A stretch of DNA of 64,000 nucleotides, taken from the NCBI GenBank assembly GCA_016801845.1, contig CM028922.1:6627501-6691500 (forward strand), in the 5' to 3' direction. The notes under the pieces were generated by a model. That model had not been told where the DNA came from. It saw nothing but the letters and a program-made list of their open reading frames with translations, and did no database searches. Source of the DNA: Polydactylus sextarius (taxonomy: Eukaryota > Chordata > Actinopteri > Polynemidae). Made by a program: the position numbers and the translations under genes. Shown in pieces: positions 24,401 to 64,000 of this stretch (positions are counted from its first letter, which is position 1; every line of letters begins with the position of its first letter).

Positions 24401-27400
24401 ATCATCGTGTTTGCATTCTCCTGTCGTGCTGCAGGTTTGTAACTGTTTCCTATCATGGTTTTGAAATCACATGCATTCAAGCAAAGTCATTATATATATG
24501 TCATAGTTTATTAATCATCCATGTGTTGATTGTATCTTTTATCTAAATGTATCTTTGTTGCTACTCAGAGATACAGATGTATCTGTGTAACAAGGAACGC
24601 TATGGCTACTTAAACGTCCCGGCTAAACCTCACCACACCTTGGAAGATGATCGCCTCAACTTTGTTCATGTCCACCTTGAGTCTATAAGTAAGAACAGAA
24701 TGTATTTACTGTTTGTTAAAAAAAGAAGGCTCTTCTTTATTTTCTCATTTATGTTCTTCTCACTCTTCTAACCTGTGACTCCTTTTTGTCAAACAGTCGA
24801 TGGTCCTCGCATGCTTCCCTCTCGCTTTGTCCACATGTTCCCCAAACAGAGAGACCTCATGGGCTTTGACGAGGTAAAAAGATTTTACAACCAGATTCAT
24901 AATTACCCTCAGTTTTTGAATGTTGTTAATCAGAATCCTCCTCTTAAGCCTCTTGACATCAGCTTTTAATTACATTTCTATACTCAATGTGGGGCTTGTA
25001 ACAATGAAAGTAAAGTGACAGAAATGTAACTTTTTTAAGACTATGTAGCATCATTCAGATTAAAGTGTGAAGTACGTTATTACTAAAAAGAATTTAGAAC
25101 AAACTGTAGTTTGTCATTGATACATAAGAGATATGATGAGTCAAACTTTCATTTTTTTTCCTCCTTGTTGCAGATATATCTGATAAATCTGCGGCGCCGT
25201 CCGGACCGTAGAGACCGCATGTTGTTTTCACTGAACGAGCTGGAGATCGACGTCAAGGTGGTGGATGCTGTGGATGGAAAGTAAGGACAGCGCTCATCTC
25301 AAAGATGGAAAGAGTGTCCAAGAGTGTGTCCATGAGAAAAATCAGGAAAGAGAAATCAATACCGAACTAGCAGATAGTGAGAGAAAATGTAGGCTAGTGA
25401 ATGAGTGATGAGAGAATTCTCTACAGGAATATTATGTATATATCACCTCATAATTCTAGTTTTTACTATATGTCCATGGTTCGTTTATAATCCCATTCCA
25501 AGCAAATGTGAACGAACAGTTATGACTGAAAAAATCAATTTTTATGGCTACGTATAGTGCACGTGTGAAACGTATGCAGTGAGGTTATCGGTGCAATCAT
25601 GGAAATATAATACCTGTTTGTGTCTGTGTGTGTTTGTGTTTGTGTTTGCAGTGCATTGAACAGCAGTGACATTAAGATCCTGGGTGTTGACCTGCTACCA
25701 GGTTACTATGACCCGTTCTCTGGACGCACCCTGACTAAAGGAGAGGTGGGCTGCTTCCTCAGCCACTTCTTCATATGGAAGGAGGTGAGAGGACACAAAT
25801 ATCAGTGGATTGTATGTGTAGAGCAATGTAATCAAGAGGATAAATAACAGAATTCTGGTGTAGTGTTAAGATTTGTTAGTATAATATTGGACATGAACCA
25901 AGTTCAAATTTGTTTATCAAACACAAAATAATCCAAATTTTATATTACATTCACCAAATATGTTACAGATAAATAAAAACAAAACTCAAACTGTAATCCA
26001 AAGAACCAAAAAATGCTAATTTTGTCAACCATAATATATTTGGTATTTTATCTTAATGTAGCTGCTTAAACACAATATTTCATTTTACCGCCAAAGAAAA
26101 GAGAACATAAAATACTTTTCTTTTTTTTTTTTTTAAATAAAGAAGGAATCCTAAAATCATTCCACAATAAATTCCATAACAGATTTTTCCTCCGTTCTTC
26201 CACAGATGGTGGACATGCAGATGGATAAAGCACTTGTGTTTGAGGACGACGTGCGTTTCCAGTCCAATTTCAAAAAACGAGCCCTCAAGCTGATGGAGGA
26301 CGTGGAGCAGGTGGAGCTGGATTGGGACATTATGTAAGACATCGTTTATTCCCATGGCGCCTTTTTTTTCTCTTGCTGCGGTTAAAAAAGTAGCTTATTT
26401 GAAGAGAGCCAAACAGTCTCAGGATGTAAATATTCCCGTCTGTTTGCGCCTGTGATTCAGGTTTTTAAAGCAACAAACATCAGACACAGAATTAAAGGAT
26501 TTTGAAATTGTGCATCGACAATTCGATTGGGATGTGTACCAGCTGCTTTTCGGTGTTTTAATTTCTATCCCGCTCTGAACCTGAAAAGACACATATGCAG
26601 AACAAATGCTGCAAAAAAAAAAAAAAAAGGAAAAAAAAAAAAAACAGTTCCAGGCACATCTGGCAGCAAAGAACAGCAAGAACAGCCCAGTTGTTTATGA
26701 CATTACTTCTTCTTTCCTCATCATGTTTTTATGGTGCTACAGATACTTCGGCAGGAAGCAGGTGAACCCTGGAGAAGAGGAGCCGGTGGAGAGCATTCGT
26801 AACCTAGTGGTGGCGGGCTACTCGTACTGGACTCTGTCTTATGCCATCTCACTGCAGGGAGCGCAAAAACTGCTCAACGCCGAACCTCTTTCTAAGATGC
26901 TGCCTGTCGATGAGTTCCTCCCCATCATGTACGACAAACATCCCAAGTATGTATGAGACACTGGCGCCGGACCCACTTTTCACTCATCTCTTTTTCTTGT
27001 TTTAATCTTCGATCTTGATGAACATTTATACTTGTTTCTTATCAGTAACATTCACATGCGGGACTCCTATGGCCAATCTTGTTTTCCACCATTTCTGCTG
27101 CCAGACGTATAATTAAAACAAACCTCGTAATTGCTACAAACATTCTTCCCTATAGCTGCCTAAACTTGTACATGCGACTGGATATGTATATATATATAGC
27201 ATTTTATGGAGATATAGATTCACTATAGTGAAGTCTGTATTTTTACTTTTTGTGAGTTTTTTTTTTTTTTTTTTGAAATGTGCGAGAAGCTCTATTCATG
27301 TCGGTTTAGTATGTGGTACTTTTTAACTTAAATTAAAAACACCGCACGTCAAAATAGATCTTCAACCTTCTCAGAGCCGTTTTTCTTTTTCATATACAGG

Positions 27401-28704
27401 CTTTCACGTCGCAGCATCTCTCTCTCTCTCTTTCTGGGAATGATTGCCTACATTTGGAGTGTGGATTGCCACTACTTTTTTTAGGTGCGGTGTGGTTGCC
27501 AGACAGACATGAACGGCCAAAAACAATTCAGATATGTCTGTGACAGATTTATGGTGTACTTAAAAAAGGATTAATAGTTCTTTTACCATTTTTGGCCACG
27601 TTTGTGGCAACAACGTGTAGTTTACATTTTCGATATTTTAGTATTTGATTAACTTCTCAGTTGGATAGATTCCTATGGATTTCAGACATGTTTGTGGCCT
27701 CCTCATTTTTTTAGTTTACTTTGACAATCCCTTAACATTTTATTTAGTTTTAAAAAAATCAATGCTTAAGTTATGGCCAAATACTTGGGTTAGTGTTTTG
27801 TTTGTGGCACTTCCAAATAGCTGCTTGTTGTTAAGGCTGTTTCTGAGTTTTATACCCCTGACAATAGCACTAAACAGACAACTTTTCTCATGATCCCACA
27901 GTGATGATGTAGCAGAGTAAATGAGACACATATGAGCAGCTGACTGTAAGAGATGAAATGGACCTTGGGCCGAGGGGCCTGCAAACCAGAAGGCTTGGCA
28001 GAATCTGTGTGCTCCGTCATGTGTGGAAAACTGGCTTAAAGCCAACCCACTTTCTCTGTTCCTCTCTCTGTCTCTGTCTCTCTCTCCCTCTCTCTCTCTC
28101 TCACCTCTGTGATTCTAATTCGATATGCTTGACTGATCCGCTAATGCACAACGACCGCACACCACACATTGGTCCTGCTGTCGCCCTTCATGCTAAGAGT
28201 AATTGAAAATCAGCCTCTGTGAAATGGATGTATTTCAAATTAGGTCCAAATAATATAGATATTAATAATTAACACTGGCATTGTAGGAAATATTGATAAA
28301 AGTGCACTAATATTTAATCTCTGATGTGTTTTTCTACACCGTAGTGAGTTACATTCTTCTATTGCGACATGGTTGAAATCAAAATCAAATCCATGTGATC
28401 TCTGTTCTTTTTTTCTTTCTCTCTCTTGCTCTCTCTCTCTCTTACTCTCTTACTCTCTCTGCCGCTCTGCAGTGAGGACTACAAGTCCCATTTCCCGAAC
28501 AGAAACCTCCAAGCCTTCAGCACACGCCCTCTCCTGGTCCAGCCGTGTCACTACGCCGGTGATCCTGAATGGGTGAGCGACACGGAAACATCCACTCTGT
28601 GGGACGACGACTCTGTGCGCACCGACTGGAGGGGTTCCCACAAGACCATGAAAGGATCGCCGCCACCCGAGATGCTGTCAACTTCCTACAGGGACGAACT
28701 TTAG
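21419..28704 (+). CDS. cercam: cercam, cerebral endothelial cell adhesion molecule (GT25 family), complete
   Basis: Twelve coding exons splice in frame to 590 codons: 21419-21621, 22892-23002, 23700-23817, 23923-24057, 24230-24434, 24569-24688, 24797-24873, 25174-25280, 25652-25784, 26206-26333, 26743-26946 and 28473-28704. A hydrophobic signal peptide covers residues 1-17. A glycosyltransferase region follows, with CDTDNIL at 146-152 (DxD type). A second GT25 domain begins IYLINLRRRPDRRDRM and has FEDDV at 415-419. The last four residues are RDEL, an ER retrieval signal. Length and RDEL match CERCAM (595 residues in human). The paralogues COLGALT1/2 transfer galactose to collagen hydroxylysine in the ER; CERCAM is reported to lack this activity. 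The start is the first ATG (CCACCATGA context) and gives the signal peptide. COLGALT2 is the alternative, but synteny with urm1 and mir-219 favours cercam. Confidence 0.95.
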
Positions 28705-28948
28705 TGCGGTGCTGACGTAGCGGTGGAGAACCTGCAGGTCAAGAGGCCACGAGGTCAGAGAGACAGATGCTGAGAAAGGGAACTGCTCTCAGACTTTGTC
28801 ACAGTCCATTCTGTGTCATACCACTGACATGCTCAGTGTCATTAACTCCATGATGGCTTTTTCAAAACATGTTCGGCAGCATATGGTACAAGATGATTTT
28901 ATTTAAGGGACAATATAAGGGACAATGTTTGTAGAGACTATTTGTAGT

Positions 28949-28979
<31 letters not shown>

Positions 28980-30265
28980 GTGTTTTAAAAGAGTGTTTTA
29001 ATGCATCTTAGCAATTCCAATGCTTGAAGTTGCACAACAAATCATTCTCGACAATCAACAATCCACCCATTAGGTTTTTTAAATTTAATTTTATTCATAT
29101 TTCTTTAAATGTTTTGAGAGTTTATACAAGTCGTGTGGATGATGTCAGGAAGATTTTTTTTGTTTGAATGTAACTTGTAATGCTTGTAATAGTGTGTGTG
29201 TTTCTGGTGATGCATGGCAACGCTAGGACTTTCTGTTGATTACAGACAAAGACTTCAGTAGCTACACTGTTCACAACACCTGGCAAGTCTGGACTAAAGG
29301 CTGATAATGTTATTGCCATAATTTCTGTTTTTCATGTTTTCATATGTCTGTTTGTGTATATCTTCCATATCCCCTGTTTAGAGGCAGTCGTTTCTAGCAC
29401 ATAATCACATTGACCCTGATTAATATTTACCTTACGAGTTTTAAATCAATGAACTTTTCCTGTACTTAATAGTTTTTTTTGGTTGGTTTAAGACCATTTT
29501 AGTGGAACCCGATTTTATAGACTACCTTTTTACATCAATTGAACTTCATGGGCTGAGTTAGGGTGACACCTAGACTGCCACCAAGTCATTTTTTTTTACA
29601 TTTTGTTTCATTTATGCAGCCTGAAACATGATGTTCAGTTCTATTCAATGTTCAGTATTCCCAGTTTAACACTGAATAACTGGAATCAAAATACCTGAAT
29701 GTGTTTTCAGGCTGCCTGAAGTCATATTTGTAGTGTGAAATTTCAAAAAATCAGTGGATGTAATCCTACTCCTCTTGAATATTTGTATAAACTTACAGCA
29801 TATCAGCTGTTGTTTTTCAACCCAGGACTATGTTGACACTTTGAACAAGGTTCCAGTGCAAGTAACGGATGTAAATCTGGTGTCTCTGTTAGATTTAAAT
29901 TACGGTGATCACGTTACAAAAACGTACATGGCATTCAAATGTTTCTGCATTTTACAATGGTCTCATTTCATCTACTCATTTTCTCTCATGCCGTATGTGT
30001 GTGCGAGCTGCTTTTACAGCTCACGTCTTAATTTATTTTGTCGAGTCTCTCCATGTGGTTGACAGACGAGTCACACAACATGATGTACGACATGCAGTCA
30101 GTGCAATGGTTTTTCTTCCAAAAAAGAAAAAAAAAAAAAAAAAAAATCCTCTCTCTTTCTCTTTCTCTAAATGTCCTTTAGCAATAAATTTTGTACTGTT
30201 TTAAAAATGATGTCAGGATAATTGTATAGTAAACTTTTCAAATGTTAATAAAAATTAGTTTTTAC
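28705..30265 (+). other. cercam 3' UTR
   Basis: A non-coding AT-rich stretch after the cercam stop, with poly(A) runs near 28952-28979 and 30127-30146. Poly(A) signals AATAAA at 30183-30188 and TTAATAAAAA at 30246-30255 precede a GT-rich stretch at 30289-30310, the usual order at a cleavage site. The extent is inferred. Confidence 0.55.
30183..30252 (+). terminator. cercam polyadenylation signals (two AATAAA)
   Basis: AATAAA at 30183-30188 and at 30247-30252, with a T-rich and then GT-rich downstream element. Confidence 0.55.
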
Positions 30266-30269
30266 GTGT

Positions 30270-31560
30270 TTTTTTTTTCATTGTATGAATGTGGTTATGG
30301 TTGTTGTTCATTAATAAGCAGGATGTGCAATGAGAAACACAAACACAGAGTAGTGTCGAGGATAAAAAGTATTAACATCTGTTAACAGCTCTAAATTAGC
30401 ACATTAGGCCTCTGGGGTTTCACAGATGTCAACACTTGCACTGGTTCAACCAGTTTCTGTGGCACGTTGGTGTAACATTGTGTAATGCGGAGCATAGTGT
30501 TATATCTTAGAATTAATGATACATGGATAAGATGAGTCACAACACACTATCCATGTGTACAGAACATAGACATGTGCCATGATGCACTTAAGAAACTCTT
30601 ATTTGACCACATGAAAGGGCAAATACAACAAAGTTCAAAGGTTGCTGTCAAACATTTTCTCAGTCTCAGATACAGCGGGACACACATTCTCTCTCACACA
30701 CACTCACTGCCTACATAAGACTGAGAGATCAGCTGCAGCTGCAGCTTCTTGATTCAGCCCCTGTCCTGTTTGGGGCTGTATGAACTGGAGAGAACCTTCT
30801 CTCACAGGAGGGAACCTAAACTCAGACCTTTATTGGCTGCTAGAGTGGAGGTGGGATCTATGAGGTCAGTTTAGCAGGCGGGGAAACCTTATATGGCTCA
30901 GGAAAGGCTGCAGAGCATAAGGTTTCATAACGGTGAGTTTCTTAGAGCTTTGTTGTTTTGGATTTTACAATGTATCTACTTCTCTTATCACAATTTATTC
31001 TCCATGTAAAAAAAAAAACTCATAATTATGTATCCAGTGACACACATACACATACAAACTGAACACACATAATGTTCTATGTTGAGCTGATGATTCTATT
31101 CTGCCTGGTTTGGTCTGGATAGCCGTCAGTGGTTCCAGCAGCTGCTACCCTGATATATGCCAACACACACACACACTTTTTGTGTTTACTATAAGGCATG
31201 GCCAAGCTACAGCTGCAGTGCCATCTTTTTACCTTAGAATTACATGTGAAACACTTCACTACATTTCATAGGTAAACATCTACAAGCCTCCATGTGTCCT
31301 GCTGATCTCTATTTTTGATCGCTGGACCCTGACCTCTGACCCCTAAAAGGATAACAACTTTAGGCTCCATAGGTCATGTATGTTTTACCTTTTTTTAATG
31401 AAACATCAAGATATCACCAGGCCATGGCTGTCAATTAATTCTTGTGCAGTTTGATGCCCAATAATAGCAAATGTATTCGTAGTGACCTTACTGGAGTGAT
31501 CTGCTTCATGGATTGGTAACAACTTCTCCGCCCTTACAGAAAAAAACATTTACACGTATG
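30270..31560. other. Intergenic, cercam to sardh
   Basis: No exon seen. The part at 30690-30950 is less AT-rich and holds a CArG-like CCTTATATGG (30887-30896). It may be a distal control region of sardh, but nothing decides this. Confidence 0.5.
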
Positions 31561-31569
31561 TACAGTAAA

Positions 31570-31861
31570 GACTCTATCACACTTGAGCGGCTCTGGACGG
31601 GGAGGGGAGAAGACAGGAACTACAACTGTCGACTCACATAGTCTGACAGCAGCTACTCTTTCAGACTCTCTCTCTCTCTCCTCCCCTCTCTCTCTTTAAA
31701 GCGTGGTAAACTACTCGGCCATTTCCCGCGACCCCGCTTCTTTCTTTTTCCCTCTCTCTTCCTCTCTTATCTTCTATTTTATATCCCTCCACCCTGGTTA
31801 GTATTCTTTGATCCTGCACCGCTGCAGCCAGGACACTGTAACATAACCAGAGGAACCGAGT
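31570..31861 (+). promoter_or_regulatory. Candidate sardh promoter and non-coding first exon
   Basis: A GC-richer, pyrimidine-rich block (CT arrays, CGGCCATTTCCCGCGACCCCG) about 1 kb before the first coding exon. It ends at a good splice donor, GAGT/gtaagt, at 31861/31862. Because the first coding exon begins with a splice acceptor (ttacag/GGGACCATGG), a separate 5' UTR exon is expected, and this is the best candidate. Confidence 0.45.
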
Positions 31862-32882
31862 GTAAGTTGCGAAGCTTTACGTTGTAGCGAAATTACTCTC
31901 AACCTGCAGGTTCGGTTACATTGTTTTTGTGTTCGACGGTTGTTGCTCTGAAAGATCTCATGCAGCTTTTCATGCCACGTTACCGCCTGCAACTGCTGCT
32001 GCTGCTGCAGCTGCTGCAGCTCGGACCGTCTAGTTGTATCGTTGCGTGGCGTTCAAGTGCATGTGTTGCGTTTATGTGCACGTGTTATTGTTGATTCTCA
32101 CGTGCGATGAATGAACGCCTAACACTTTGTTATAAAGTTTCTGTCAAAGTGTTAGAAGTTATATAAGTTAAACTACATGGCCAAATTATGATGGACTTCT
32201 GCTTGTTCAGACAGGGTTGTAAAACTCACTATCAGTTTAATGTTCTTCTGCTGTTTTGTCTCCAGTTTGCACTGCAGCTGACTGGATATTATTGTAATGT
32301 TGGATGACTCTGATCCTTTTGCAAACATCAGCCATGTGGCTCAAGAAACAATTAACCCAGCATTTACCAGACGAGCATCGCTGTTATTCAATGACCACGT
32401 TGTATTAGCAGCTTAACTAATCTTTTTTTAGTGATAATGTGATACTCTGAACCTTGATCTCCATAGAGGAGTTCTGTTTTTGCTGACCTTCATCTTCTGG
32501 GAGTTCAGATTGCAGCGAGCGGCAGCCTTTGCAAACCTTGTCAGCAGAAGAGTAGGTGTTGTCGAGGCAGGTGTGAACTGGAGTTTATCTCAAACCATCA
32601 GTGTTGTACGTAAGATCATGGGGTGTAACAGGTTCCTAGACTTTGAATTTGAATAAATTTGCTCAAGCATATCTTGCCCAACCAGAAAAGCAGATGGAGA
32701 ATATGTTGTAAACATGTGTCAGGTCATAAGTTACTTGATCATGTAGTCGCAAATTAAAATAACTTTAACTTTAAATTGTTTTAATGCAAACTAGTGCCTG
32801 TTTTGTGCAAGACAACCAATCAACTGATGGTTTTCTAGTCTCACACTGTCCCATTGTGTTGTCTGACTATTTACAGGGGACC

Positions 32883-61240
<28,358 letters not shown>

Positions 61241-64000
61241 GTGGGAAAATAAAAGAAAAGGGAAGGGAGAGATGAGGGGCAAGACTACGAATGAATGGAG
61301 ACCTTGTCATGATTTATATGTCCAGGTGAAAAAAAAAGGACAAAGGGAATGAGGGAAAGCAAAGAGCTAGGGAAAGGAAAAAAAGAAGAGGGTAAGTGAT
61401 TGGTGTAAAGATGGGTTATGATTCACATCCTGGGCACAAAGAGCAGCGAAAGTGAAAAGATGAGCTGTTGGATCGATAAGAGGAGAGCAGGTTAAGTGGC
61501 TATTCTTAAGATTGACCATAGGCATAAGAGTTGAGCACAAGGACAGAGGTGGACTGAAAAACAGGAGATAGACGCTGGAGGGCTCAACATTAAGTCCACT
61601 TTGCGGGCAGGTGCTTGCTGTTTGATGATCGTGTAAACCCGCAAGTAACTTAAATTCAGATGTACTTTTTATCCTTGTGAATGATGATGATAGAAGTCAT
61701 CTCAGAGCTGTTGGCCTTTCGCTTAATTTTTTATCACCACAGGTTAAAGTTTCATGGCGTTTAAATAGTTGTATATGATGGGCGTCATTCAATTGATGTG
61801 TCGTCAAGCCAAGTGCAAGATCTGTGGGCCCAGCTAGGCAACCTTATATTTCTCCAACACCCGTAGCATTGCAAGTGCACACTGGTAGTACAGGTTTCAT
61901 CAGTCTCAGTTCGATATCGATGTGCGTTTCATTTCATTTTAATTCATTGTCTCCATTAATCATTTAGGGTTTTTCACAGCCAGTTTTCTGAAAACCCAAG
62001 TCGATGTCTTGTTTTTATTCAGTTCAGTATCATGTAAAATACAGAAAATCAGAAAATCCTCTCAATTTATCAGAATGAACCAGTGAATATTTGGTGTTTT
62101 CGCTTAAAAGATTTTTTTTTAAAATGATTGCGTTGTTCAATAATTGATCGATTTTTTTTTTTTTTTTTTTTTTTTTAGATTTCAGCACTAGTTTGGATTT
62201 GGTTTGTGTCTAGTGGGATCTGATCTTATTGATGCCAGAGTTGGAGAAGCCTCGATGCTTGTTCTGTACATCATTACTCTTGGTTGGCTTGTTTGTTTGA
62301 GGTTATTGGAAAATGCAGGTCTTTCAGATGTTTGCTCAGTTTGCCTGAAGAAAACGTATCTTGATATATGTTTGATCACTGTCACTGTGCTCCTTTTTTT
62401 TTTCCATTCATCAGAACCATCATGCATTGATTTCTTCATCTAGGGATTAAAAACCATGAGCTGCACAGGTAAAAATGGTGTTTCTCATTTGGACACAGGA
62501 GGTAGTCAGAGCTCGTCACTTTCTTCTTGTTTCCCGCAGCTTTTTTTTTGTTCTTCACTCAAAGAGCATGCCGGTACAACCTTTACCTCTTCACAATCTT
62601 GTTCTCTGAACTCCTCTTCTATTTCTCTCTTTTTTTTTTTTCTTTTTCTCCCCTCTTCTCACCTCCCCACTCCCCCCTCCACCTCGCCACCCTCCGTCTT
62701 TGTTCTTCCCTCTTACTGGCAGCAGGGTTAGGTCACTCTGTTCTCAGTGTAGGCTGCGTCGATTTCTTCTCCTTGAGGCTTTTCTTACCCTGTGTTTACT
62801 AAGTTTTCTCTTCTCTCAGTCTTCATGTCTCCGAAGATCTTAAACAGCTTTCTCTTGGTCTCCTCTGTCTTCCCCTTTTGCTCAGTTGCCTATTCCCAGT
62901 GACATCCTGTTTCTCTGTTCCTCTTGTTTTTATCATTTATGCCAAACTAGAAATAATTGTGTCGCTAGTAGCGGTACCCCAATATGTGTGTGTTGAGAAG
63001 ATGTTAATTATAGAGTTCATTGAGTTTTCTTGTTCCTCCAAAGTGCTTCTTTGCATCTGCGAATCTTTGTTTGTGTGTGTGGATAATAATATAAACAAGA
63101 CTGGCGTATCTATGCAGCACTGTAATGACTCTCAGCTCCTCCTCATTGTCTCTGCCACATATGAGAAATTGCAGTTACTCAGCTCTCCAATGTTTGGGTC
63201 TTATGAAGCTAATTGATCTTTTTAAAGCTTGAGGAGAGAGAAAATACAGCGTTTATGGAAATGAAATACATTTGTCTGTGTTTTCCCTCACAGAGATGTC
63301 TCATTCAAATTCTCTGGAGAGAAGAGTCACTGAATTTGCAGAATCTCTTTCAGACAACTTGGCAGCACGTTCCAGAGGGTGAAACTGGCGCTTGCTTGGC
63401 TCGCTTTTAATATAAATCTTATTTGTAATATATGAAATAATGTGATATCCTGTAACAGTCCTCTGTGTGTGTTTGTATCCGTCCTCTGATCTGCAGCTGA
63501 GAGCTGCATTTAAGTGGCAAGTCAGAAACAAATTGGTGGTTGCAAGACCCCTCTATCATACACACACACACACACACACACACAAATGCACAAACAAACT
63601 AAGCCTCTCGTTGATTATATACAGCTAATTGGCCTTGCTCTCGGGCTCTCGAGTTCAGTGAAAAAAGCATCTTTTGAGAGAGGAAGAAAATGTTAGCCTG
63701 TGCATCATTTCCCATATGTAATCCTGCACAAATGCATACATGGAAAAAAATATATTCACATAAAAGACTATGCCCTCACACACACACACACAGATACATT
63801 TCTACATCCACATCAAATGCTTGGTAGAAAATAAAAGGACACAGACATATACACAAACACACACGGATGCACACAAACGTAACCTGAACCCTTCCCCAAA
63901 TATCTTCCACTCTGGCTTCCTGCCACACTGTTGCAAAAAATATCTTCCAGAAAAAAAGACTCATGCATTGTATTCTCTACCTGCCCACTCACACACATAC
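61241..64000. other. sardh intron, right end of window
   Basis: No further sardh exon was found after 61240. The region has a (T)n-rich stretch, a MITE copy, a pyrimidine-rich block at 62500-62720 and (CA)n runs at 63560-63584 and 63778-63792. The next exons are expected to the right of the window. Confidence 0.6.
61960..62195 (-). mobile_element. hAT-like MITE copy (family A)
   Basis: The - strand reads TAGTGCTGAAATC at the high-coordinate end. ATCGATCAATTATTGAAC, a diverged TCTTTTAAGCG stretch and AATATTCACTGG follow. This is the same family as the 17270 copy. A poly(T) run of about 23 on the + strand interrupts it at 62153-62176. Confidence 0.6.

Noticed and set aside
30887..30896. CArG box CCTTATATGG as SRF site
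   Set aside because: Several such 10-mers are expected by chance in 64 kb of this composition. Reported only as part of the intergenic description.
63294..63406. Possible next sardh exon after cacag at 63293
   Set aside because: The required frame (completing the split Arg codon) meets TGA after about 16 codons and does not resemble the sardh continuation.

Overview
This window looks like nuclear DNA from a teleost fish, probably a percomorph. It is AT-rich and crowded with long (CA/GT)n, (AT)n and (CT)n arrays. The genes have short coding exons with consensus GT/AG introns. The transposon remnants are of fish type: Tc1, L1, L2/Rex-type LINEs, a tRNA-headed SINE, and hAT-like MITEs. I named genes by reading spliced exons by eye; no database search was run.

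Layout, all protein genes on the + strand. (1) 4374-6960: the last three coding exons of urm1, ending in the diagnostic Gly-Gly; its first exons lie upstream of the window. (2) 7.0-21.3 kb: a long intergenic stretch with one clear gene, a mir-219 hairpin at 11406-11498. Its 5p and 3p arms are readable on the - strand, and the complementary hairpin could serve as a + strand mir-219b. (3) 21419-28704: a complete 12-exon cercam gene (590 codons, C-terminal RDEL), with a 3' UTR to about 30.26 kb. (4) 32883 to beyond the right edge: sardh (sarcosine dehydrogenase), with 16 coding exons visible (about 687 residues of a family length near 918). The remaining C-terminal exons are outside the window.

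The order urm1 - mir-219 - cercam matches what I know of human 9q34 (URM1, MIR219A2/MIR219B, CERCAM). This supports the gene names and suggests the microRNA has stayed in this interval since the fish-mammal ancestor. In human, SARDH is on the same chromosome arm but not next to CERCAM, so the cercam-sardh junction is a local rearrangement in one lineage.

The sardh introns collect most of the mobile DNA. They also hold the least explained objects: a near-perfect 45-bp-arm hairpin just inside intron 1 of the coding region (33085-33195), and a promoter-like block followed by an ATG exon and splice donor of an unrecognised possible nested gene (57.9-58.1 kb). The genes do not form a pathway: urm1 acts in tRNA thiolation, cercam in the ER, and sardh in mitochondrial one-carbon metabolism. 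I found no clear evidence of a wholly new biological system; the best candidates for follow-up are the hairpin, the possible nested exon, and the mir-219 locus with its presumed regulatory DNA.
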